Positions 1-10,398 of a stretch of DNA of 64,000 bases are shown here, piece after piece. The first letter of the stretch is position 1, and every line of letters begins with the position of its first letter. Made by a program: the position numbers and the translations under genes. The notes under the pieces are model-generated. The model made no database searches. It worked only from the letters and a program-made list of their open reading frames with translations, and was not told the origin of the DNA. The stretch comes from Cinclus cinclus (taxonomy: Eukaryota > Chordata > Aves > Passeriformes > Cinclidae): NCBI RefSeq assembly GCF_963662255.1, contig NC_085047.1, forward strand, positions 110,915,872-110,979,871, in the 5' to 3' direction.

Positions 1-3000
1 CTAGCAGTTTATTATCCCCAGCTTTATGCAACTGCCCTGTAAGTAGGTGCCCTGCATGCATCTCTGAATTCAGTTGGCCAAGCCACTGCAAGTCAAACTG
101 ATGTGATGCTGGAGCACAGACGGAGGCAGGCGCCTTGCATGGGGTGGTGGGGGAAAAAGCTGTTCAGCAATCTTATTAATATCCCCTTATCTGACCCTCA
201 TCACACACCACATTGGACATTGCCAACAGAGGAGCTCATCTGGCTCTTTTCCTCCCAACCTAATCGGCCTCTACTGTACAGATATTCAGATTTTCTTTTA
301 AAGGCCCTTTGCTTGTTATTTCAGTTGTGAAAATAAACTTCATGCTCTAACAATTTTAAACTAAACAAAGGTAATTTCCAGTCACGGGATTTGTGCTGTG
401 TCTGAAGTATGTTTCTTAAATGCTGTGCAACCTTTAAGCTTCATCTGTAAGGAAGATGATACGAATGAAACATTATATGATTTTTAGCCATTGGGAATCT
501 GCCTCAAGGTTTAGAGTAACAGCATGGATTACTGACCAGATTAAAAGGAAAGAATACTGCATAGATTACACTTCATGTATTCATTAGACTGAAAGAAAAA
601 ACTCCAGGTGTTTCACAGCCAAGTTATGTAGAAGATTGGGCCTGAAACATTTCTCACTTCTGCTCTTAAACCTTTATTTTACTTCATTGTTCTTTGTAAT
701 GACTCAGCTTTACAATCATTCTGTGTTAATGAAAGGCCACAAAAATAGCTACCAGAGATAATTCAGGAATAGGTGATCCTTCCATGAAGAACAAGAGCCT
801 GGAGGCAAGGGAATGAACCAGGTAAGAACCAAGCACCATTCAGGCCTAATTTGGATTTCTTCAAGGTATTTGACATAGCAGCATATGTTATTTTGGTTTT
901 AAAAATTTGTACTATATGCAATTAACAAATAACTTATTAGATGGCTTAAGAATTAGGCACATCACATCTCATCTTTTATGTGGTCTGTTATTGCTAGGAT
1001 AGTTCAAGGCCTTTTCAAGGAACAAGATTTTTCTTCTGCTTCAGAATTCATATATAATGTTGGCAAATCACTTAGGGTCAGATTTCTGAGCACTTAGGGG
1101 TCCCAAAGAGGAGATTGCTACTTTCAGTGATTGCCAAGTGGATTTTGGAAATCATGCTCAGAGTTTTTCTGCATGTTGGTTGCCCAAATACTTTTGTGAA
1201 GTTGTGGGTTTTTTTACATATTATTATCAAGAGTGAGATCCTGTTTTCCCAGTTGTCTGCCAAGCTGGTGTCCTGGTGTCTGTTTTGCAGGACAGGTTTG
1301 GACTCACAACTCCAACACAAACTAGTGGAACCTTCCCAGGATATCTGGAGTTGGTTTTAAGCCCAGTCATTCAAAAAGTAAAAACCCCACACCATCATGC
1401 TTACTGCTGTACTCCAGGTGTGCTGTGCATCCTGGCACTGCCCTGGGTCTCCCTGAGATCAGGATTTAGATGTATCTCCTCAGCAAGATACATCTCCTCC
1501 TCTTTCCTCTGGAAAGAAATCTGGTGGGATCTTCTCTGATCTACAGGTGGTTGCCTAGTCAGGATGAAACCTGTGACAGGTTCCAGTGTGGAACATGCAC
1601 ACCTCACCTTTTAGATATAACTAACAGGACAGCCAAAGGCAGAGTTTTTGCTTTCAACCATTTTTGCCTCAGTTCCTGGTTTATAAATGGAGCATAGTGT
1701 GAGGAAGTTTTTGGAGCACAATGATGTAATCTGGAGCACAATAGAAATCCTCATGAGAAAATTAAGGTTTTTAAGTTCCAGACAGGACTAGAAAGTGTTT
1801 ATGTTGTATAGTCTGTAAGTAGGTGTAGAATGGCAAAGGAATAAAATGCTAAATTGCTTCTTGTTAAATAATCAACATTGACCTCAACTACTGAATGAAG
1901 CAAGGATGCTAGAGGAAAATAGCAAATGTCCCTGTAATTAGAGACTATATCCTAATGCACTCTGTCCTAGGGATAGAGGAAGCTCTCACAAGCATCTTGA
2001 AGCCTGACATTTCCAACTTTTAGATTTTTACTTTACTGTGCTGGTCAGAGTATGGAGAAAAGGTTAGTCTAGACCTGCCCATTTGCACACACTATTAGGC
2101 TTCCAAGTGGTTCAACTTTAATTACTGCGTGTAGAAGCAATTCTGAATTCAGAATTCAGATTAGCATCAATAGAGGAGACACAATTTACATGTGCCTTGT
2201 TTAGCACAGTCTTGAGTAGGACTATTTTCAATTCTGGTAATATTCAAGCAGTACTTTCCTTTTTGAAATGCATGTCACTGACTCCAGCTAGTCAATTCTT
2301 GAATGCATCTTTGTTAAAGAGAACAGATGGTTTCAGTTCCACAGGATGAACCCTTAACAGTGCCTTTAAATCTGGGTGAAACCACTTTCTATTTGCCTGA
2401 ATTGTAATGCAGGCCTCCATGTCTTTGTGATGTTGTTCCAACCCTGCCTGGTTCTCTTACCCTCTCTGCCTTTCTTTAGTTCTGGGTTACCTTGCAACAA
2501 GAGTAAAAAGCCAGCAACCTTCTCCAGACCAATCTTTTGTCTTTAATATTTCCTACAAGAGGTAGCCAGCTAATTCCAATTCAGTATTAATATTTGGGGC
2601 ATGAGAGGAAATGACAGGAAATTAAAGCCAAATGTGGTGAGCTCCAAATTTCTCATCAGGGTCAAGCATTTGGAGATGCCTGTTGTAGTTCCAGCTTGCC
2701 CATGTTGGGCTCCCTCCTATGTTGAATTGCAGCTTTCAATCAGCTGCAGCACTGAGTGAAACTGGAGAGAGATCTTACCTTTGGAGGCCATGTTGCTGTT
2801 AAAATGGGGACTGGTTTGAGGGAAAAATGGCCAGGAAAATGAAAAGGAGGCAGAAGATTAAATAGTGTTTTGATTTTCCAAATAAATAACTTTTCAAAAC
2901 TTCTTTAATACCTAAGATCAAAGCCAAGTGTACTTGTAGGACTACACAGCTCTTTAGTGATAACCTTACAGCAACCCTGCTCTTTGGGACATGGTTGATG

Positions 3001-5063
3001 GAACCTCTCCTCCCAGCTCCCTATCACTAGGACAGTAACAATAGAAGCAGCATTATCATGCTAGTCTTCCTGAAAATGCCTCTGAATTTTTCTCTAATAA
3101 TATCCCAGCTGGATTGTTATCTCCTATGAAAACTTTATTGATTCGCAGCAGGCCATTTGCAAATGATAGATTGACTCTAACATCATTAATATACAAAGGA
3201 TTGTTAGAAGGGAATTACAGTGCACAAGATCTATTTCCCAAACAGAAATACACACAGTGGGGGAAATCAGTGAGCAGTGAGCAGCCCAGCAGCCTGGGTA
3301 AGTAGTCTGTGCCTTTTGTTTGACAGGAGCATAATACTGGTTTCTGAACAAATTTTCTCCAGAAATTACTTGAGTGGGCAGAGGTGGAGAAAGATTCTCA
3401 GAGATCAAAGGGAGTGCTTTAAATATGAGTAACCAGATCAAAGAATTTTGGCTATCATGCTTTGGTTGAGATGGATGAAAGGGTTCCTTAGGGTAGGAAG
3501 AATATTACTGTCTCTTTCAAGGATGTAGACCAATGTACATTGGGGTGCACACAATTCCCTGAGCTGTACATTAGATTACATTTTAGTAGATTTTTACAGG
3601 GAGCCAGTTCTTCACTGCACTGTGCCAGTTTTCACTTTCTTGCACTGTTTGGGGAGGGAGCAGCAGATGACCCAGAATAAGAAGCATGAGGGGACAGGAG
3701 GGACTGTAGCAGTCTCCAGAAGGGACATCTGAGGAACTTTCAAGGGCAACTTGCCAAACCTGCAGCAACAAGGTCTTACGAGTGCAGCCTGGGTGATGGG
3801 AGGAAATGGGACAGTGTTTTAGGGGCTTCTGCTGGAAGCTGCTGCCATAACCTGTGTCCTGGCATTGGGCTTACCCATCTCTTTTACCTCAGTCAGCTCT
3901 TCATGAATTCTTTGTGGCAGGAAGCAGATTCTCCTGCCACATAAATCACTCCCTCTGTAGAAGGTGTTGCCATTTTCCCAGTCTTTGAGACTCGTTATAA
4001 AGAAGTTATCCTACAACTGGGATTGCCACTTGCAAATCACCCTTGGAAGAGTTGTGGCTGGGAGCCAGCACAATAAGCAGATGTTGGCTTATTTAACAAT
4101 ATGAACCATGAAGAATATGAGAAAGCAGTTTTAACTCAAACTTTTTGTTCTTCTAAAATGTGAAAATAAGTATGATCCTGAACACAATAGCAAATGTCTT
4201 AGCCAGACACGTTGCAGTGCTTTCTGCATTCAGGATTGTCAGCCATTCCATACAGAAATTCATTTAGTCCTGTCAAACAAGAATTCTCTCTCCTTCTGCT
4301 CCTTCTGCTGCTCTCTAAACCCCTTTATGAAACCAAATATCAGGTCAGCTCTTTCAACAGAGCACTGGTAATGAACCTATGTATCCTTTCCAGGACAGCC
4401 TTCTCTCTGAAGAAATAATTTCTCATCCTCAGTTGCTATTCCTTGAATGCAACAGCAATTAACGTTCAATATTCTCTGGTGGTTCCTGTATTTAACCAAA
4501 GAAATTGGACAAGACTGTGCCAATAGTCTCTTTTCATTATTAAATATTACACCATTCTGGCACTGCTCACAAATGTTACAAGGAAAGATTTAGTGTTGTC
4601 CCAGTCAAAGGTCTTAAACCTGTCAATCTGTGGAGTCCTTCCCAGCGGACAAAAGAAGATTAACTGAGGAAAGCAGCCCTAATGCCAATCAGCTTTAGTT
4701 TGCTGTGGGAGTGGGGTGGTACAGTGGTGTGTTCAAGGTCTGGAAAAAAAAAAAATCAGCTAAGTCACTGGTGACAATATTAAGCAGCATTAAATAATTT
4801 TTTTTTTGTAGGACAGTGCAGGAAACAATCTCACTTGCTGATACCTCAGCCTTAACAGCTACCTTTTGAGATGTGACATGTCTTATTCTTAAGCCATCTT
4901 ATATGTGTTCTGTTAATTCTATATAATACGAACTTCTTAAACAAAATGTCATCTGTTGCTAAGTGAAATGCCTTGAAGAAATCCAAACTAATCATATCAA
5001 CACAGTCATCTTTATCAATCAAAACTATAATCCAGTTTTCAAGAAGAGATGATTACTGTATTT
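1..5063. other. Unique AT-rich non-coding sequence
   Basis: I see no gene, recognisable transposon or RNA gene here. Reading frames are short and none resembles a known protein. Small landmarks are a 14-bp perfect palindrome around a GAATTC core at 2141-2154, an A12 run at 4744-4755 and a T10 run at 4798-4807. The sequence could be intergenic or intronic; nothing in it distinguishes the two. Confidence 0.6.
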
Positions 5064-5442
5064 CATAGAATTAAAGCAAAAAACCTTTAAGATCACCCAA
5101 TCCAACCGTTAACCCAGCACTGCCATGTTCACCACTTAACCATGTCCCCAACTGCCACATTTAAGTGTCTTTTTATATCTCCAGAGATGTTGATCCCACC
5201 ACTTCCCTGGACAGCCTGTTCCAATCCCTGTCAACCATTTTGGTGAAGAAATTTTTCCCAATATCGAAATTAAACCTTCCCTGGCACAAGCTGAGGCCAT
5301 TTCTTTGTGTCCTGTTTCTTGTTACTTTGGAAAAGAGACCAACCTCCTCCTGGTTACAATCTCCTTTCAGGTAATCTGGGGAGCAGTAAGGGCTCCCCTG
5401 AGACTCTTTTACTCCAGACTCAATGACCCAAGTTCTCCATTC
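5064..5442 (-). mobile_element. CR1 LINE 3' fragment, 5'-truncated
   Basis: The plus strand reads as the antisense of a chicken-repeat-1 (CR1) 3' region. It opens with a degenerate CATAGAATTA tail, then 'AAGATCACCCAATCCAACC', a block with CCCTGGACAGCCTGTTCCA, then GTGAAGAAATTTTTCCCAA, and finally the 'CTCCCCTGAGACTC...CTCCAGACTCAA' block. These occur in the order expected of the avian family, so the element points to the minus strand. About 380 bp of 3' sequence is present. The RT and endonuclease regions are absent, the usual 5' truncation of target-primed insertion. The 69-codon frame inside it (5165-5374, plus) is antisense to the LINE and not a gene. Subfamily not assigned. Confidence 0.88.
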
Positions 5443-6073
5443 TTAAAATTGCAAAACTTTTATTGACTATTTGCTTCCATTTTCCCTCCTATTTTGCACT
5501 TATTAGTCAGATGAGTTGTTGTTTTCCTATGTCCTTGTAGCAGGGATGAATTTTAGGTCAAACCAGTCCCTTTATTGTGTCTATGCTATGGTGGCTTCTT
5601 GGCAGGATATTGACTTGACTGTTTACAAAGTATTCTTAGTATTCATTGATGTTTTTTATGCTGAATGTGCATTCTCTTCTTGTTTGACTTGCAAGAAATT
5701 TAAACTTGGGAAAGTGGTACTTCTCAAGTCTTGGGACGACACGTTAGAAGTGTCACATTCATTTGCATGAAGAAAATATGGGTCCTGATAGCTGGTTTAT
5801 CATAACAGCAATTTTTTTAGGTTCACAACTAGCTGCTATGTTGCATCCTCATTCAACCAATTTCCCACGGTCAGTCTGGGATGTTCAGACCATCAGGTGT
5901 TGAGTTGCTCTCTGCCAGAGAAGCTCTCCAGGATTTTCTGTACTGGTCCTTTGAGTTGAGCAGCAAGAGCCTTCCAGTTGTTATTAGTGACAGGCTATTG
6001 TTTTGATGCTCTTATACAACTATTAAACAAAGGGCAATACATCTTGGCTTTCAATACAGGATGCAACCAAAAG
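5443..6073. other. Unique sequence between CR1 and LTR
   Basis: This is non-coding sequence between two transposon remnants. An 84-codon frame at 5516-5770 has no recognisable domain, and its length is within what chance gives in this composition. I see no promoter or conserved motif. Confidence 0.5.
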
Positions 6074-6695
6074 TGTGTACTCTATCACCATCTGTTAAGA
6101 CCAGGTGGGACAGTGTTCTTTATGTTTCCCAGGACCCATCCTTCCTCCAGGAGATATCTTCTGTTAATGGGTCATTGAGTCCCACTGCATCACTGATAAA
6201 ATTACATCATCCTATTGGGAGATGCTCCACCCAGGGGGAGGAGCCAAACATTTCCTACCTTGATAAAATCTGTGATTTGGACCATCAGAGTAGCCTTTTT
6301 CCACTGGATGCCAGAGGAAAACCAAAACCTTCTTCATCATCACAGCCTATGGAGGAAAACTGCACCCTTCCACAGGACCACAGCTTCAAGTGAAACACAT
6401 CTGCCACTGCAGGAGGACTGCAGCCACCATTTAATGGGACTGCTACCAACACCCTGACTGATGGGGTGCCATCTTGTGTTCTGCCTCTGTCAGTGTTTTG
6501 GGTTTGTTCTTTGTAATACTGTATTTCTGTTTTAATTTTGCCTAGTAAATACCTGTTATTCCTATTCCCAGATCTTTGCCTGTGAGCCCCTTAATTTCAA
6601 AATTATAAAAATTTGGAGGGAGGGGGTTTTCATTTTCTATTTCAAAGAGAGGCTTCTTCCTTTCTTAACAAACACTTGTCTTTCAAACCAAGGTA
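6074..6695 (+). mobile_element. Solo LTR of an avian endogenous retrovirus
   Basis: The stretch starts with TG near 6074 and runs about 620 bp to a CTTTCAAACCAAGGTA end. Blocks such as GACCAGGTGGGACAGT, ATTACATCATCCTATTGGGA, CCAGGGGGAGGAGCCAA and 'GAGCCCCTTAATTTCAAAAT' match, from memory, a dispersed LTR of songbird genomes in this orientation. A GATAAAATCTGTG box near 6262 could be the TATA-like element. No gag, pol or env sequence flanks it, so it is a solo LTR formed by recombination between two ends. The overlapping 110- and 80-codon frames at 6061-6393 and 6215-6457 are LTR sequence, not genes. The 3' terminus has diverged from the expected CA, and no clear target-site duplication is visible, which suggests an old copy. 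The retroviral class (ERVL or ERVK type) is not settled here. Confidence 0.78.
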
Positions 6696-7684
6696 TGTCT
6701 AAATAAATATTTCTTGTTATGTGGCCCCGTACAAGACTCATAAATTCATACAGATGAATTCCACAGAGAGCGTGAGCTTTGTTGTTCTGTGCTGTTCAGA
6801 GCAGGGAGAGGAGGTGCAGAAGAGCAAGGAGAGGAGGTGCAGAGACCTCCTCTGCCAGGGAATGAGGACATCCAGAACAAGGGGTCTTTTGGATGTAGAT
6901 TAAAGGCTCTCTCCCTGCAAGAGCCAGACAGAGCTGGAAGGAAGTAAACAACTTTGGCTGGGGACACCTCAGGCAAAGAGACAGATCTTATTCTTCATGT
7001 GTCGTGACACAGCTTGTAACATATTTGTATACATAATATATCTTCTGGAATTTTCACATTAAAGTGAAGATGTATTTATCTGACAGCTGAAAAAATAACT
7101 GATGTGCCTCTGCTGTGTCTGTCCTAGGAATTCAGCTGTCCAGGGGAGAGGAAAATAAGAAAAAATATTTTAATATAATAAATAAATTAAGCACACAGTC
7201 TTACATACTGTGTGACCCAAGAAAAATTACTGAGCCAAGTGAGCAGGAACTGTGAGTTTCTGTAGAGAATCTACAAAGCCTTTGGAATCACTGTGTATCA
7301 ATAATTTCCATGCAAATTATTTTTAAAATGTCAGTAAATTGGATTGATATTATTACATCAGTGTGTTATTTTGCATTTTATGCTGTGGAAATAACAATAT
7401 ATTTGTCTCAGCTTTTATAGTGGGAGGTGCATAAAGAAGACTCAAATTCCATGATGCAAAAACAAAACTGGAACTGGGCAAAATTATTAGGATGCAATTG
7501 TCTGCCTGAACATGCAAAGAGACCAGTTCTCATCAGCTTTGGTAAAATCCCTGGTGCAGTTGTTACCTCCCGGTAAAACAAAAAAGTGGCATCAAGTATT
7601 AGAAAGTACGTCCCAAGATCCTTCAAAATCCCAGAGTTTGTCACTGAATTGTGCTGTGCAAATCTCTGCCCTCCATCCCATATA
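6696..7684. other. Unique sequence with a small tandem/inverted motif
   Basis: No gene is recognisable. Besides the repeat at 6798-6852 (listed separately), there is a short palindrome, TGTGTC-GT-GACACA, at 6998-7011. The rest is AT-rich, including TTTTAATATAATAAATAAA near 7168. Confidence 0.5.
6798..6852. repeat. 23-bp tandem duplication followed by an inverted arm
   Basis: Units 6798-6820 and 6821-6843 differ at one base (CAGGGAG versus CAAGGAG). The second unit contains GAGGAGGT at 6831-6838, directly followed by its reverse complement ACCTCCTC at 6845-6852. The two can form an 8-bp stem with a 6-base loop. The near identity of the units shows a recent local duplication. No function is evident. 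Confidence 0.85.
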
Positions 7685-7780
7685 TTTCCCTTTCCCTTTC
7701 CCTTTCCCTTTCCCTTTCCCTTTCCCTTTCCCTTTCCCTTTCCCTTTCCCTTTCCCTTTCCCTTTCCCTTTCCCTTTCCC
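7685..7780. repeat. (TTTCCC)16 hexamer microsatellite
   Basis: This is 96 bp of perfect TTTCCC repeats with no interruption. It differs from the telomere repeat (CCCTAA) at the key position, so it is not an interstitial telomere tract. The purine-rich complementary strand could form triplex DNA. It abuts the following tetramer array without spacer. All long frames over it, in any frame, are artefacts of the repeat. Confidence 0.98.
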
Positions 7781-8034
7781 CTTCCTTCCTTCCTTCCTTC
7801 CTTCCTTCCTTCCTTCCTTCCTTCCTTCCTTCCTTCCTTCCTTCCTTCCTTCCTTCCTTCCTTCCTTCCTTCCTTCCTTCCTTCCTTCCTTCCCTCCTTC
7901 CTTCCTTCCCTCCTTCCTTCCTTCCCTCCTTCCTTCCTTCCCTCCTTCCTTCCTTCCTTCCTTCCTTCCTTCCTTCCTTCCTTCCTTCCTTCCTTCCTTC
8001 CTTCCTCCCTCCCTCCCTCCCTCTCTCCCTCCCT
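7781..8034. repeat. (CTTC)n tetramer array, partly interrupted by CCTCC variants
   Basis: About 254 bp of CTTC/TTCC tetramers follow directly on the hexamer array. Variant CCCTCC units recur around 7890-7945, and the distal 30 bp switch to CCCT repeats. Perfect blocks separated by shared variant units suggest replication slippage and unequal exchange. The tract is entirely pyrimidine on the plus strand. Apparent poly(Pro-Ser-Phe-Leu) or poly(Lys-Glu-Gly-Arg) proteins over it are spurious. Confidence 0.98.
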
Positions 8035-8869
8035 GAATTATCTTCATCCTAGATGCAAAGAATTTGTTGCTGCCACTGAAATATCCCTCTAAAGTCTATC
8101 TTTCTTGTATTTCTAAATGAAAGTCTGTATTTTTTTGTTTTGTTTGTAAGAAAGTTTTATTTATTGGAATATGAATGGAAGGGGAGAGAGAGAGAGAGAG
8201 AGGTCAAGAGAGGAATAAAGGAAAAGGAAAGAAGGAAAGAAAAACAGAAAAATATTTAAGACCTTCCAGTCCATAGGAAACTGACTGAGAAAAAGCATAA
8301 TGAGATTCCATTTTGCCAATAAAACCTTACAAGACACTAAAGAGAAGAAAGCACAAACTATCTTTTACAGAGACAGAAAGAAAACAAACAGCTTCTTACA
8401 CCACACAGGATTTCTGTGAAAATTAAGCTGAAGAGGCAGTGGTAGTGCTGATGCTCTTATTTAGTGGAAAAGTAGAAACCCACTGCAGGAAGGTCTGACT
8501 CTACAAAAGAAAATCTCTTCCAGAGAGTGTAGGTAACACTGAATATAGATTTTATAACTACTAAATACCCCATACTGAAACAATGAAAAACATATTCAAT
8601 CTGGCACAGAATAACAGTAGCTGAAAGAGTTTCCTGGGAAAGTATAATAATGACAGCAATGATCATCATAATCATCATCAAAATGTATATATTGCAAAGG
8701 AAAATAGAGCTGGATGGTGCAAATATGATGATTTCCCTCGTTAATGTCAATACCCTGGGTACATTTTCCCCTCTAATGTTGTATAGTACTGGAGTTAATT
8801 TTTTTCCCCTTTCCATCTTTGTCTTTCTAGTACAAGAAAAGACTCACAATGTTTTTATCATTCAGGCAT
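8035..8869. other. Unique sequence with a purine-rich patch
   Basis: No gene is visible. Positions 8183-8203 hold a (GA) run, followed to about 8260 by purine-rich GGAAAGAAGGAAAG text on the opposite strand bias from the upstream pyrimidine array. An 8650-8919 frame of 89 codons begins with a run of isoleucine codons from an ATC/ATA-rich patch and is unlikely to be real. Confidence 0.5.
8183..8203. repeat. (GA)10 microsatellite
   Basis: A short GA dinucleotide run preceded by GGGG and followed by a GGAA/AAGG-rich stretch. Simple repeat only. Confidence 0.9.
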
Positions 8870-9455
8870 TGGGAAGTAAATTAAAAGCTGAAGGGACATG
8901 CTTTTTTCTGGTTTTGTAAGAGTGGTTGGTTTCTGGGTCCAGTGTTCCTGACTCCTCATCCTGCATGGACTCTGAGTCGTTTCTGACAGAGGGGTGTTGA
9001 TTCTGTTCTCCACGTTCCTTGATGGGTGTTGGGAGGGAGAAATTTAGGAGAGGCTGCCTGGAACAGAGGTTAGACAATGTTAAAGGAATAAAGTAGGTAT
9101 TTATTAGAAAGCCCTCAAAGGATTCACCTTGGGCAGTACAAGAGCCTTGGACCAAGGTGGACCCAAGATGGACAACAAGTCACAAGTTTTCACACTTTTA
9201 TAAGTTTTGGTCCATTTACATGCTGGGGTTAATTGTTGGATTACATGTCGGTGTTATGGAGTCCCATCCTCCCAGATTGCTCTCCTCAATTCACTTTTTG
9301 GGGCTGAAGCTGCAAAGGTGTCCTTGGTTCTCGGGCTGGAAAAGCATTGTTTTATCTGACTGAACTGTGAAGAGAACTCGCTAACACTTCATATGAAGTT
9401 CAGAGTTACAGACAGTGCAGTATCTGAAAAATATGAAAGCTAAAAACTTCAGGCA
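8870..9455 (-). mobile_element. Solo LTR of an avian endogenous retrovirus
   Basis: Read on the minus strand the element starts TGCCTGAAGTTTTTAGC at 9455. It carries an ACTTATAAAAGTGTG box (TATA-like, about 9203) and further on a TCTAATAAATACCTACTTTA polyadenylation-type signal (about 9100). That order of TATA and AATAAA, with a TG start, fits an LTR transcribed from the minus strand. I recall the same text as a dispersed passerine LTR. The sequence TTCAGGCAT occurs at both edges (8861-8869 and 9448-9456); it may be a target-site duplication or include element ends. The left boundary is less certain than the right. Beyond the polyadenylation signal a 97-codon minus frame (8862-9155) is rich in polar residues, but I do not recognise it as retroviral protein. 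No gag-pol-env is present. Confidence 0.75.
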
Positions 9456-9456
9456 T

Positions 9457-10353
9457 CAGGGCAACTCCTCAAAGAACAAGAGCAGAGCTCGCCCTGCAGC
9501 TTTTGGAGGGCTTCCTCTCCACTGTGACAGAATTTGTGGCGAATTTTACCCCAGGGATTCTGCTTGTTGTATGATGAAAACACACAGGAAGAACCCTGTC
9601 TCAGCTGCCCCAGAAATGAACATTTCCTCCAGCCATGCACTGCCCTGCTCCGTGTAAGGAACAGGGGTAGAAGGGAGTGGTATTAACTGCCTGACTGTCA
9701 GGCACACTATGCCATGGCACTCTACAGCAGACTGCAGCAAGATCAGATCTCCTAGAAAAGCAAGCAAGAAATGTTATTTGAATAATACAGAAATGTTCAT
9801 GGGATATGCTTAGTAAGCCTTTCTCACATCAATACTTGACAGCATTCAAACATCATTAACATTATTTCCCCTCAACTCTGAACAAGCGGTCAGCTTTTTA
9901 ATGGATATATTGTCTATCTAAAGCAGAAAAAGGGATTGATTTACAATTATTTATTTCAGATCTTAAGTAGCTTGATACACAATTTGATATTCTTCCAGTG
10001 ATTGAATTGTTTGTCTCTATATGTCACAGGTCAGTTCAAAATGGTGCAAAATCCAGAAATTACAGCTTTTAACCAGACTGATCTTGTATGAACCTACATG
10101 TAGCTGGAAAACTCCAGAGTGACAATTCTGTCTGGGCATACCTTTAAACACAGATTAAATGCTGACCACATCTGCACTTGAAGAGTGGAGGACAGCAGAG
10201 TTTTGGCATGGGTGAATTAACTGCACACATATCAAAGAGTTCTTCCCCACACTTCCCCAGTCAAATATTGCTCACATTTTAGTATTGTTAACATTAATAA
10301 CCTATATTGTTCTTGTTTGATACAAAACTCTCATCTTAAGCTTTCATGACTTT

Positions 10354-10398
<45 letters not shown>

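Noticed and set aside
6061..6457. 110- and 80-codon frames read as possible genes
   Set aside because: They lie inside an LTR and use no conserved protein sequence.
7685..7780. Interstitial telomere repeat
   Set aside because: The unit is CCCTTT, not CCCTAA; no TTAGGG units are present.
7512..8092. Frames of 130-174 codons on both strands
   Set aside because: They consist almost wholly of translated TTTCCC and CTTC repeats; every frame is open because the repeats contain no stop.
8831..8916. Possible internal exon between TTTCTAG and GTAAGA
   Set aside because: The acceptor tract is moderate, the 86-bp interior has no recognisable peptide, and it runs into the edge of an LTR.
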